Counted from the first letter of the stretch, positions 1-7,003 are shown. The stretch is 14,382 bases of DNA from an uncultured Chlorobiaceae bacterium (GCA_903874585.1 CAIQSY010000021.1:1-14382); one strand, 5' to 3'. Translations and numbers: made by a program. The notes: a model not told the origin generated them from the letters alone.

Positions 1-258
1 AGAGAAGAGGCAATTCCTGAATTCAAGAGTAAAAAAGAGGAAAAGGAATTTTGGGCAACGCATGACTCAACCGATTATGTTGATTGGAGTAAAGCCACAT
101 CGGCACTTTTCCCTGATTTAAAACCAACGATGAAACCCATTTCGCTTCGTTTGCCGGAACCCATGCTCAACCGCTTAAAAGTTCTTGCTAACGAACATGA
201 TGTGCCGTATCAATCGCTCTTGAAAATGTTTCTCAAAGAGAGGATTGCAGTGAATTGA
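1..258 (+). CDS. CopG/ribbon-helix-helix antitoxin, 5'-truncated by the window edge
   Basis: Frame 1 is open from the first base to TGA at 256-258 (85 residues visible, start outside). It matches the CopG antitoxin family (PF12441-type/COG5304): an acidic stretch with FWATHDSTDYVDWSKA, then a C-terminal ribbon-helix-helix with ISLRLPEPMLNRLKVLA and YQSLLKMFLKERI. Members bind their own promoter as dimers and neutralise a toxin, usually a BrnT/DUF497-like RNase encoded just upstream. Here the upstream side lies outside the window, so the partner is not seen. No toxin-like gene follows within the next 570 bases. Family assignment is from recalled motifs; that it works as an antitoxin is inference. 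Confidence 0.82.
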   Translation, partial: REEAIPEFKSKKEEKEFWATHDSTDYVDWSKATSALFPDLKPTMKPISLRLPEPMLNRLKVLANEHDVPYQSLLKMFLKERIAVN

Positions 259-345
259 GCTGTCTGCACTGCAAAACCTGCGATATTGCCGATTTTTATG
301 GGTTGGTGTTTTCTGAACTCAGCTATGGGATGCGCTGTTTTTTCT

Positions 346-373
346 TGCTATAATTCTCTTAACGGGTGTTAAG
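346..373 (+). promoter_or_regulatory. Extended -10 promoter with operator-like inverted repeat at the predicted start site
   Basis: TGC-TATAAT at 346-354 is a perfect extended -10 element (TGN followed by TATAAT); no good -35 lies 16-18 bases upstream, which extended -10 promoters tolerate. Directly downstream, CTTAAC (358-363) and GTTAAG (368-373) form a perfect 6-bp inverted repeat around a 4-base centre, where transcription would start near 361. That is a typical place for a repressor site. Seen directly: the motifs and spacing. Inferred: that they act together and drive the short ORF at 444-566. Confidence 0.45.
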
Positions 374-412
374 CTGATGGCGAAAAGCAGGTATAGGTGA
401 ATTCCATGATTG

Positions 413-435
413 ATTCCCCTCCTAAGGAGGGGAAT
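413..435. repeat. Perfect palindrome (11-bp arms, 1-base centre)
   Basis: ATTCCCCTCCT at 413-423 and AGGAGGGGAAT at 425-435 are exact reverse complements around one A. The purine arm contains a strong Shine-Dalgarno-like AGGAGGGG and the other arm is its complement, so a plus-strand transcript would form a hairpin masking that sequence. A CCCCTCC/GGAGGGG palindrome is also a core I recall from dispersed intergenic repeats of Chlorobi and Bacteroidetes, so it may be one copy of a genomic repeat rather than a local switch. Confidence 0.7.
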
Positions 436-527
436 TTGCTGCCATGAAAGTTCATTCAGAGACTGACGAGGATGCTCTGATAAACTGGTACTCCGCACGA
501 GGGGAAGTTGCTGTTGTGAAAGTTCAT
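429..527 (+). repeat. 27-bp imperfect direct repeat, copies at 429-455 and 501-527
   Basis: The two 27-base copies start exactly 72 bases apart and match at 23 of 27 positions. Both begin GGGGAA and end TGAAAGTTCAT; the mismatches are at copy positions 7 and 14-16. The 72-base period is 24 codons, so the short ORF frame repeats too (GEFAAMKVH upstream and at its start, GEVAVVKVH later). The flanking 45 bases show no similarity, so this is not a simple tandem duplication of the whole 72-base unit. Confidence 0.65.
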
Positions 528-566
528 AACATCTTGGAAGGTTACGTCAAACTGTTTGATCGTTAA
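444..566 (+). CDS. Possible small ORF, 40 residues, unknown function
   Basis: ATG at 444 to TAA at 564-566 encodes an acidic N-terminal half (KVHSETDEDALINWYSA) followed by a more hydrophobic half (EVAVVKVHNILEGYVKLF). It lies 90 bases downstream of the extended -10 promoter at 346-354. The AGGAGGGG purine run ends 11 bases before the ATG, slightly too far for an ideal ribosome site and buried in the palindrome. The frame contains the second 27-bp repeat copy. I do not recognise a family. It could be a real microprotein, the 3' remnant of a larger decayed gene, or chance. Confidence 0.25.
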   Translation: MKVHSETDEDALINWYSARGEVAVVKVHNILEGYVKLFDR

Positions 567-795
567 TTTGCGTTTTCTTGGATAGTTGCATTGCTTTTGA
601 ATTGGCTGTAGGGAGCTTTGCTAATGCTCACTTCCCTGCTCTTTTCGGGTTTGAAACCGATGGCGAAGAAGCGGAATGGGTTAGTAATCTTGAACAGAAT
701 TACGGGATTCGTTGCTTGCTGATTATTAATCTTGCCTATCCAATAATCCTGCAAATTGTGTTCAGACGGTTGTATTTCGCTGGTTGCTGAAGTGC
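567..795. other. Intergenic region, nothing convincing seen
   Basis: With 259-443 this makes up most of the gene-poor gap between the antitoxin and argG. Short open frames occur on both strands, up to about 80 residues. None has a ribosome site or recognisable motifs, and the minus-strand one begins inside the hairpin downstream of argG. I see no RNA gene or mobile element here. Confidence 0.5.
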
Positions 796-823
796 TGCGC
801 AGGTCGTTCAAGAAACCTGCGCA
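796..823 (-). terminator. Hairpin downstream of argG, probable operon 3' end
   Basis: TGCGCAGGT (796-804) and ACCTGCGCA (815-823) pair perfectly (9 bp) around a 10-base loop, starting 14 bases past the argG stop. Neither strand has a T-run after the stem, so it is not a classical Rho-independent terminator. It could stabilise the mRNA 3' end or assist termination. Confidence 0.5.
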
Positions 824-837
824 ACGATGGGCGGATG

Positions 838-2043
838 TTACTTGCCTGAGTGTACCTGACTGAAGGTCTTCAATCCAAGTCCATAGAGGTGAATAAAGCC
901 AGCGGCAGCCTTGTGGTTGAACGTGTCGGCTTCGGTGTAGGTGGCAAGCTCCTCGTTGTAGAGCGAGTATGGTGAATTCCTGCCAAGCAGGGTAACGCCA
1001 CCTTTGTAGAGCTTCAGACGAACAAGACCAGTTACAGGCTTCTGTGTTTCAGTGACGAATGCATCAAGCGCGGTGCGCATTGGCGAGAACCATGTGCCGT
1101 TGTAGATGATGTTAGCGTAATCCTGGCTGATGTTCTTCTTGTACTGGAAGACTGATTTCTCCAGCGTCAGGCGCTCCAGCTCGCGATGAGCAAAATGGAG
1201 GATGGTTGCTGCCGGAGCTTCGTAGATTTCGCGCGATTTAATGCCGACCACGCGGTTCTCAATCATGTCGAGCCTGCCGACGCCGTTTGCTGCACCGATC
1301 TCGTTCAGGCGGATAATCAGGTCGAGTCCGCTCATCTTTTTGCCATCAAGCGCAACGGGCACGCCCTGTTCAAACTCAATATCGACGACAGAGGGAGTGT
1401 TGGGCGCATTTTCAGGCGATGTTGTAATCTGGTAAGCATCTTCGGGTGGCGCAACCATTGGATCTTCGAGCACACCGCACTCAATGCTGATTCCCCAGAT
1501 GTTCTCGTCAATGGAGTAAGGACTCTTTTTGGTTGCAGAAACGGGAATGTTGTGCTCAAGTGCATAGGCAATTTCAGCTTCGCGTGAGGTGAACTCCCAT
1601 TCGCGCAATGGTGCAAGCACCTTGAGGTGTGGCGCAAGTGAGGCAAACGTTACCTCAAAGCGAACCTGATCGTTGCCTTTACCGGTGCAGCCGTGTGCGA
1701 GCATGGTGCAATCTTCGGCTAATGCGGAATCAACAAGCGCCTTGGCAAGCAGCGGACGTCCGAGTGCGGTTGCAAGCGGATAGACATCCTCGTAAAGTGC
1801 CCCTGCTTTCAGCGCACGCCAGATGTACTCTTCAACAAACTCTTTGCGTAGATCAAGAAACTGGAATTTTGATGCGCCAGTTGCAATGGCTTTCGATTCA
1901 AGGTTTTCAATCTCTTTCTGCTGACCAAGGTTGCCGGTAACGGCGACAATTTCAGCGCCATTGTATTTGTCTTTCAGCCATTTAATCATAACGGAAGTAT
2001 CGAGTCCTCCTGAATAGGCTAATGCAATTTTTTCTTTGCTCAT
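838..2043 (-). CDS. argG: Argininosuccinate synthase
   Basis: ArgG joins citrulline and aspartate using ATP to give argininosuccinate, the penultimate step to arginine, in the cytoplasm. The 401-residue product is the usual family length. The N-terminal adenine-nucleotide loop AYSGGLDTS is at residues 9-17, the HGCTGKGNDQVRFE signature at 117-130, and SPYSIDENIWG at 174-184. The C-terminal multimerisation part is complete and ends in HSGK. The ATG at 2043 lies 19 bases after the argR stop with no clear ribosome site, suggesting coupling to upstream translation. It is the last gene of the operon; argH, which often follows it, is not here. Confidence 0.97.
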   Translation of the reverse strand: MSKEKIALAYSGGLDTSVMIKWLKDKYNGAEIVAVTGNLGQQKEIENLESKAIATGASKFQFLDLRKEFVEEYIWRALKAGALYEDVYPLATALGRPLLAKALVDSALAEDCTMLAHGCTGKGNDQVRFEVTFASLAPHLKVLAPLREWEFTSREAEIAYALEHNIPVSATKKSPYSIDENIWGISIECGVLEDPMVAPPEDAYQITTSPENAPNTPSVVDIEFEQGVPVALDGKKMSGLDLIIRLNEIGAANGVGRLDMIENRVVGIKSREIYEAPAATILHFAHRELERLTLEKSVFQYKKNISQDYANIIYNGTWFSPMRTALDAFVTETQKPVTGLVRLKLYKGGVTLLGRNSPYSLYNEELATYTEADTFNHKAAAGFIHLYGLGLKTFSQVHSGK

Positions 2044-2062
2044 GATTGGTCGTTATGTTTTA

Positions 2063-2509
2063 TCAGTTTTTAGAAAGCGTGCTGTGAATATATGCTATGA
2101 GATCGGAAATCTTCTGCACCGATGATGGAATAACCAGAACAGTGTCATCGCCAGCGATGGTGCCGAGAACGAGTGAACTTTTTAAATGATCAAGATAAGA
2201 GCCGACGCCGTGCGCCCTGCCGGGAAGAGTACGGATAATCACCGTGGTTTCATTCGCCGTAATGGAGAGCACTTCAATGCCCACAAGCCCCTGAATAATG
2301 CGCTCCGTATTCTCTTCGGGGTAGATCATTCGGTAATTGCCGTTGACGCGCGAACGGATAATGCTGAGTTCTGCACAATCGCGCGAGAGCGTTGCCTGCG
2401 CTACGGTCATGCCGGAGTCGCGGAGCAGTTGCAAAAGATCGTGCTGATTTTCCACATGGTGTTGCTGAAGAATCTCCTTTATTTTCAGTTGTCGTGCATG
2501 TTTGTTCAT
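2063..2509 (-). CDS. argR: Arginine repressor ArgR
   Basis: ArgR is the arginine-responsive hexameric repressor of arginine genes. The N-terminal winged helix has the recognition segment TVAQATLSRD, and the C-terminal oligomerisation/arginine-binding domain has GTIAGDDTVLVI, matching the AhrC GTICGDDT motif with its paired aspartates. I chose ATG at 2509 (148 residues) because MNKHARQLKIKEIL aligns directly with the start of Bacillus AhrC. A GTG at 2527 would add six residues and overlaps the argF TGA as GTGA, so translation is probably coupled to argF either way. Placing the repressor between argF and argG means it would control its own synthesis if the operator upstream of argC is real. Confidence 0.95.
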   Translation of the reverse strand: MNKHARQLKIKEILQQHHVENQHDLLQLLRDSGMTVAQATLSRDCAELSIIRSRVNGNYRMIYPEENTERIIQGLVGIEVLSITANETTVIIRTLPGRAHGVGSYLDHLKSSLVLGTIAGDDTVLVIPSSVQKISDLIAYIHSTLSKN

Positions 2510-2523
2510 GGTCCCGCTATCCC

Positions 2524-3567
2524 TCACGCCTTGATTTTTTTCGCAGCATTCAGCAAGCGGTGAGTCAGGTGAAATTTCCTGTACTCTTCGTGGTTCAGCA
2601 ATTTCACCAGAAGAGCTTTCTGTACATGCAGACGATTTTCAGCCTCGTCAAGAATAATCGATTGTGGACCATCCATCACCTCAGCGCTGATCTCCTGACC
2701 GCGATGCGCTGGCATACAGTGCATCACCACGCATGAGGAGTTCGCCTCGGCAAGGAGTGCCTTGTTAATTTGAAATGGCTTGAAGATGCGAAGGCGATCG
2801 GCAATTTCAGCCTCCTTCCCCATGCTTGTCCAGACGTCGGTGTAGAGCACGTCGGCATTAGCGGCAGCCTCTTTCGGATCATGGGTAATTTCAATCTGGC
2901 TGATCCCTTTTTCGCGCGCGGCTTTCAGCAGCTCCTCGTCTGGCATATAGCCTTCGGGGCAAGCAAGCACAAAATGGAATGGCAGAAGACCCGCAAGCTC
3001 AATCCATGAGTTGGCAACATTGTTGCCATCGCCCACAAAGACCACCTTAATGCCCTCTCTCCAGATCGATTTTTCATAGAGCGTAAAGGCATCAGCCAGC
3101 ACCTGACAAGGGTGCGACAGATCGGTCAGCGCGTTAACTACCGGAATTGAGGCGTGTTCCCCAAGCCCTTCAATAACAGCGTGATCGTGCACACGGGCAA
3201 CAATGGCGTCGTTATATCGCGACAGCAGTTTGGCGATGTCTTCCACCGATTCGCGTGATCCTAACCCGATTGACTGACCGTCGAGGCTGATGGCGTAACC
3301 GCCAAGTTCGTGAATACCAAGCTCAAAGGAGACCCGCGTTCTCAGCGATGGTTTGCTGAAAATCATGGAGACAGTTTTATCGCGCAAAGGGAGAAAACCA
3401 TTGGTTGAAGGACTCTCTTTTCTCTTCTTTTTCATAAAGAGCGCATAGTCGAAAAGCTCAATAATTTTGCTATCATTCAAGTGCGAAAAACCGAGAAAAT
3501 CTCTTTTTCGTGAGATGTTTGTGTTGGTGACTGTTGTCATGCCATTATCGGGTTTGAGATTGTTCAT
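2524..3567 (-). CDS. argF: Ornithine carbamoyltransferase
   Basis: ArgF makes citrulline from ornithine and carbamoyl phosphate. The carbamoyl-phosphate loop is SKPSLRTR (71-78, the S-x-R-T-R type), with HPCQ at 152-155, the ornithine loop DVWTSMG at 244-250 and HCMPAHRG at 283-290. The DVWTSMG and HCMPAHRG motifs fit a true OTC rather than the acetyl- or succinyl-ornithine enzymes. The 347-residue form starts at ATG 3567, inside the end of argB (23-base overlap), where GAGGAGGAG just upstream is a good ribosome site that also encodes three argB glutamates. The alternative ATG at 3540 (338 residues) lies 4 bases after the argB stop, removes an unconserved N-terminus, but has no ribosome site. 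Confidence 0.96.
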   Translation of the reverse strand: MNNLKPDNGMTTVTNTNISRKRDFLGFSHLNDSKIIELFDYALFMKKKRKESPSTNGFLPLRDKTVSMIFSKPSLRTRVSFELGIHELGGYAISLDGQSIGLGSRESVEDIAKLLSRYNDAIVARVHDHAVIEGLGEHASIPVVNALTDLSHPCQVLADAFTLYEKSIWREGIKVVFVGDGNNVANSWIELAGLLPFHFVLACPEGYMPDEELLKAAREKGISQIEITHDPKEAAANADVLYTDVWTSMGKEAEIADRLRIFKPFQINKALLAEANSSCVVMHCMPAHRGQEISAEVMDGPQSIILDEAENRLHVQKALLVKLLNHEEYRKFHLTHRLLNAAKKIKA

Positions 3568-4459
3568 GCTCCTCCTCGCTGATAAACTGGGTACCTACAC
3601 CGTCGTGGGTGAAGATTTCAAGCAGCAGAGAGTGTATTGCTTTACCATCAATCAGATGAATTTTGCCAACGCCACTATCAAGCGTTTTAAAGGCTGACAG
3701 CACTTTTGGAATCATTCCGCCAGAAATGACGCCTTGCTCAATAAACGAGGCAGCTTCAGCTTTGCAGATGGTTTTCAGGATTCTTTCACCAACATGAATG
3801 CCCTCCACATCGCTGACGTAGATGAGCTTTTCAGCTTTCAGCGCAATGGCGATACTGCTGGCAGCATCATCAGCATTGATGTTGTAGATGTTTCCCTCAT
3901 CATCAAATCCAATCGGCGCAATAACCGGAATGAGTCCAGCGCCGCAAAGCAGGTCGATGTAATCGGTGTTGATTTGTTCAACTTCGCCGACAAGCCCCAG
4001 CTTTTCAGCATTCGGGTGTGGCATCGCTTTAATGGTATCGGCATCGAGGCCACTGACACCAACGCCTTTTCCTCCATGCTGGCTGATAAGCTGCACAATA
4101 TCTTGATTCACCTTGCCAGCCAACGTCATCTGAATAACGGAGATCATCCCCTCATCGGTCACTCTCCGCCCTAACAGAAATCGGGAAGCGATACCAAGTT
4201 TTTCAGCAGTCTTGGTGATAGCGTCGCCACCGCCATGCACCAGCACAATTCTGATGCCAACTTTGCGCAGCAGCGTAACGTTCTGGGCAAAAATATTTTT
4301 AAGGCAGGAGTCCTTCATGGCTGCACCGCCATATTTAATAACAAAGGTCTTGCCTTCAAATTTGCAGATATAAGGCAGCGCTTCAATAAGCACCTGCCCG
4401 ATAGCACCTTCAGGGGCTTTTCTGGTTGTGTTCACTTCATTGCACGGTGAATGCTCCAT
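3545..4459 (-). CDS. argB: Acetylglutamate kinase, arginine-sensitive type
   Basis: ArgB phosphorylates N-acetylglutamate. The kinase core starts with VIKYGG (Lys42), then the glycine-rich substrate loop VHGGGDAI (74-81), NINADDAAS (193-201) and SGGMIPKV with Lys252. At 304 residues it carries about 35 residues before the core, including LIEALPYICKFEGKTFVIKYGG-type sequence. That N-terminal helix marks the hexameric, arginine-inhibited kinases (Pseudomonas, Thermotoga) and is absent from the shorter, insensitive E. coli enzyme. Feedback inhibition by arginine is therefore likely (inference). Unusual: Asp follows the HGGG where Pro or Lys is common. The ATG at 4459 is 39 bases after the argJ stop with no clear ribosome site. 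Confidence 0.96.
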   Translation of the reverse strand: MEHSPCNEVNTTRKAPEGAIGQVLIEALPYICKFEGKTFVIKYGGAAMKDSCLKNIFAQNVTLLRKVGIRIVLVHGGGDAITKTAEKLGIASRFLLGRRVTDEGMISVIQMTLAGKVNQDIVQLISQHGGKGVGVSGLDADTIKAMPHPNAEKLGLVGEVEQINTDYIDLLCGAGLIPVIAPIGFDDEGNIYNINADDAASSIAIALKAEKLIYVSDVEGIHVGERILKTICKAEAASFIEQGVISGGMIPKVLSAFKTLDSGVGKIHLIDGKAIHSLLLEIFTHDGVGTQFISEEEHEQSQTR

Positions 4460-4498
4460 TGTGGAAAAAAGTTCTGTGTTTGGTCGTTGGTAAAAGTA

Positions 4499-5785
4499 TC
4501 AGCTTCTATAGCTTCCGTTGATATCGACATACTCCTTGCTCAAATCGCAGCTCCAGATTGTTGCCTTGCCGGAGCCATTGCCCAGTCGCAAGGTAATGGT
4601 ATAGGAGGATTGAGCAAGAATTTCGGCTGCTGCCTCTTCGGAGAAGTCAGCAACAAATCCTCGCTTGAGAATCGGTAAATCGTTGAAATGCAGTTCAAGC
4701 TCTTCTTGATTGAAGATTGCACCTGAACGACCTGCTGCTGCTATAATTCTCCCCCAATTGGCATCTTCACCATGAATGGCAGTTTTAACCAAGCTTGAAT
4801 TGGCGATAGTTCTGGCAGCAAGTTCCGCATCACGATCATCAGCAGCACCAGTGACGGTAATACCGACAAGCTTGTTGGCACCTTCGCCATCGATAATGAT
4901 AAGCTTGGCGAGCAAAAGCATCAGCGTTTCGAGCGCTTCGCAGAAGAGCGCATAATCGTTGCTTCCAGCTTCGATTGTTGCACCAGCACCACTGGCGAGA
5001 AGAGCAACCATGTCATTTGTGCTGGTATCGCCATCAACGGTAATCGCGTTAAAACTGTTGCGATTTGCTTTTTTGAGTGCCTCCTGCAAAAGATCGGGCG
5101 CAATTGCCGCATCCGTCGCAAAAAAAGCAAGCATGGTTGCCATGTTCGGGCAAATCATGCCGGAGCCTTTAGCAATGCCGCTCAAACGCACCGTGCCGCT
5201 TGAGAGCTTGAGTTCAATGGTGAAAAATTTCGGAAAGGTGTCGGTGGTCATAATGGCTCCGACAGCATCCAGCACCGAATCGCGCTGCAATGTGGCAGGT
5301 AAAGCGGCGATACCACGCAGCATATTCTCCATCGGCAAAAGCTGCCCGATAACGCCAGTCGAAGCAACCAGCACCTCTTCAGGTTGGATTGAAAGCTCTT
5401 GAGCAACCGCATCCGCCATAGCACGCGCATCCGCCATACCTTTATCGCCCGTTGCCGCATTCGCATTGCCACTGTTGCAGACAATCGCGCGAATTGACGA
5501 TGAAGATTGTTGCAGATGTTCACGCGACAGCATAACCGGCGCGGCACAGCAAAGATTCTGTGTAAAAAGCGCCGCAGCGCTGGCTGGACGATCAGTGACC
5601 AGCAGCATCAGATCTTTCCTGCCACTGTATTTGATATTCGCTTCAACAGCACCCGCCGAAAATCCGGCAGGCCAAAAGTTACACGATCCATCTTCAGTTG
5701 ATGCCATTGGCGTTACCGTTGATGGCCAGGAAGTTTTGGCTGAAAGTTTATGAATAACGTCAAGCCCTTTGCAAAGTTTTTCCAA
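4499..5785 (-). CDS. argJ: Glutamate N-acetyltransferase / amino-acid acetyltransferase ArgJ
   Basis: ArgJ transfers the acetyl group from N-acetylornithine to glutamate, recycling it; bifunctional members also use acetyl-CoA. It is an Ntn-hydrolase-like proenzyme that cuts itself before a threonine. The cleavage motif CPNMATML is present, with Thr217 as the predicted nucleophile. CNSGNANAATG (103-113), STGVIG (142-147) and TTDTFPK (180-186) also fit. The longest frame uses TTG at 5785 (428 residues). ATG at 5707 gives 402 residues, closer to the usual length of about 405, and begins just before the conserved DGSCNFWPAGF; neither has a clear ribosome site, so the true start is open. Mono- or bifunctional activity cannot be told from sequence; no argA is in the window. 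Confidence 0.95.
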   Translation of the reverse strand: MEKLCKGLDVIHKLSAKTSWPSTVTPMASTEDGSCNFWPAGFSAGAVEANIKYSGRKDLMLLVTDRPASAAALFTQNLCCAAPVMLSREHLQQSSSSIRAIVCNSGNANAATGDKGMADARAMADAVAQELSIQPEEVLVASTGVIGQLLPMENMLRGIAALPATLQRDSVLDAVGAIMTTDTFPKFFTIELKLSSGTVRLSGIAKGSGMICPNMATMLAFFATDAAIAPDLLQEALKKANRNSFNAITVDGDTSTNDMVALLASGAGATIEAGSNDYALFCEALETLMLLLAKLIIIDGEGANKLVGITVTGAADDRDAELAARTIANSSLVKTAIHGEDANWGRIIAAAGRSGAIFNQEELELHFNDLPILKRGFVADFSEEAAAEILAQSSYTITLRLGNGSGKATIWSCDLSKEYVDINGSYRS

Positions 5786-5814
5786 TGCAGTGTAGTTTTT
5801 TTAATAATGAAGAG

Positions 5815-5849
5815 ACTTCGATACGCGCTTCGCGCTACTCAGTGACCGG
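5815..5849. repeat. Dispersed-type intergenic repeat in the argC-argJ spacer
   Basis: The segment running from ACTTCGATACGCG to CTCAGTGACCGG resembles a class of short intergenic repeats I recall from Chlorobi and Bacteroidetes genomes (GGTCACTGAG ... TCGAAG when read on the minus strand). It contains a GCGC-TTC-GCGC hairpin at 5825-5835. It sits between the argC stop and the argJ start, in the longest gap of the operon, and would be transcribed with it. There is only one copy in this window, so its repeat status is from recall, not shown here. Confidence 0.5.
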
Positions 5850-5859
5850 TTTTCATATC

Positions 5860-6870
5860 TCATCCCAGAAGCCCTGTGCTTTCATCAAATCCGAGCATAA
5901 GATTCATATTCTGAATCGCCTGCCCTGCCGCACCTTTCAGCAAATTGTCGATGGCGGTAACAATTACCAGCGATCCACTTGCTGTTACATGGGCAAGATG
6001 CACATCACAGAAATTGGTATGCGCCACATGCTTGATCTCCGTCATGGAGCTGCGGACGCACACAAACGGGGCATTTTGGTAGAATTTCTGATAAAGCGAT
6101 GCAATGTCATCAGCGTCAGCCGGACGATCAAGCTGCACATTCAGCACGCTGTAAATTCCTCGAATGAGCGCGCCAATCATTGGCGTAAAGGTGAAATCGA
6201 AGGATGGATTGGTTGCTGAGGTACCAAGTGTCTGCATAATTTCCGGTGTATGCTGGTGCACGCCAACCTTATAGGCACGGATATTTTCACTCATTTCTGA
6301 AAATGAGAGCTCGGTTTTGCTGCTCCGTCCAGCACCAGAGATACCAGATGTGGAGGTGCAGTTGACAGCACGCACCGTCATCGAACTTTCTGTACCAAGA
6401 AAGAGTGGCGCCAAACCAAGAATAATGCTTGTGGCGTAACAGCCCGGATTGCTGATGGCGCGGGCATTGATAATATCCTCACGAAACAACTCCGGCATAC
6501 CGTAAGTCATTACCGCAGATGGCGACTTATCCTGCTTATAAAATGCTTTATGCTCAACTGGATTGTTCAGCCTGAAATCTCCAGAAAGATCAATCACCAT
6601 TTTCCCCGCAGCAACCAGCGATGGCACAAGCTGCAACGCCTCACCATGTGGCAGTGCAAGAAAATAGATATCGCTCTCGGTTTCGCCATTGTAGGGTTTA
6701 TACACCTTGTCGCAATGCAATGCCGCATAAAGGTCGGAAACGCGATTGCCCGCATTTGAAAACGCGTAGAGTTCCTGCAGCTCAACCATTGGATGGCGTA
6801 GCAGCAACCGCGTCAGTTCAGCTCCCGAATAACCCGACGCGCCAATAATTGATACTGAATATTTTTTCAT
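5860..6870 (-). CDS. argC: N-acetyl-gamma-glutamyl-phosphate reductase
   Basis: ArgC reduces acetylglutamyl phosphate to the semialdehyde with NADPH. The Rossmann nucleotide loop IIGASGYSGAEL is at residues 8-19, the catalytic cysteine is Cys144 in SNPGCYAT, and the catalytic-histidine motif GVHQHTPEI starts at 203. The product, 336 residues, matches the family. ATG at 6870 is preceded by a weak GAGAG-type ribosome site. It is the first gene of the operon. An ARG-box-like site lies about 140-155 bases upstream. A dispersed-type repeat separates its stop from argJ. Confidence 0.97.
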   Translation of the reverse strand: MKKYSVSIIGASGYSGAELTRLLLRHPMVELQELYAFSNAGNRVSDLYAALHCDKVYKPYNGETESDIYFLALPHGEALQLVPSLVAAGKMVIDLSGDFRLNNPVEHKAFYKQDKSPSAVMTYGMPELFREDIINARAISNPGCYATSIILGLAPLFLGTESSMTVRAVNCTSTSGISGAGRSSKTELSFSEMSENIRAYKVGVHQHTPEIMQTLGTSATNPSFDFTFTPMIGALIRGIYSVLNVQLDRPADADDIASLYQKFYQNAPFVCVRSSMTEIKHVAHTNFCDVHLAHVTASGSLVIVTAIDNLLKGAAGQAIQNMNLMLGFDESTGLLG

Positions 6871-6945
6871 CTCTTTGATACTCTCTATTTCATTGAAGCG
6901 GCGCGAATGGATGCTCTAATGAAAGGTTAAATCATATAAAATATA

Positions 6946-6975
6946 AAAATAAAAAAGGATGACAGAGAAGGTCAA
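6946..6975 (-). promoter_or_regulatory. Candidate promoter for the arg operon, proximal
   Basis: On the minus strand TTGACC (6970-6975) is followed after 18 bases by TATTTT (6946-6951), 5/6 and 4/6 matches to the sigma-70 hexamers. It lies about 75 bases before argC in an A+T-rich tract where chance -10 matches are common. It is downstream of the ARG-box-like site and would not be overlapped by it. Confidence 0.3.
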
Positions 6976-7003
6976 CGAAAATCGACGTTTGTGCTCTGCA
7001 TCC

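Noticed and set aside
563..811. 82-residue minus-strand open frame and a 70-residue plus-strand frame over the same bases
   Set aside because: No ribosome sites, no recognisable motifs, and the minus-strand start lies inside the hairpin downstream of argG.
4959..5402. 147-residue plus-strand open frame opposite argJ
   Set aside because: It is a shadow of argJ; the argJ frame carries all conserved motifs.
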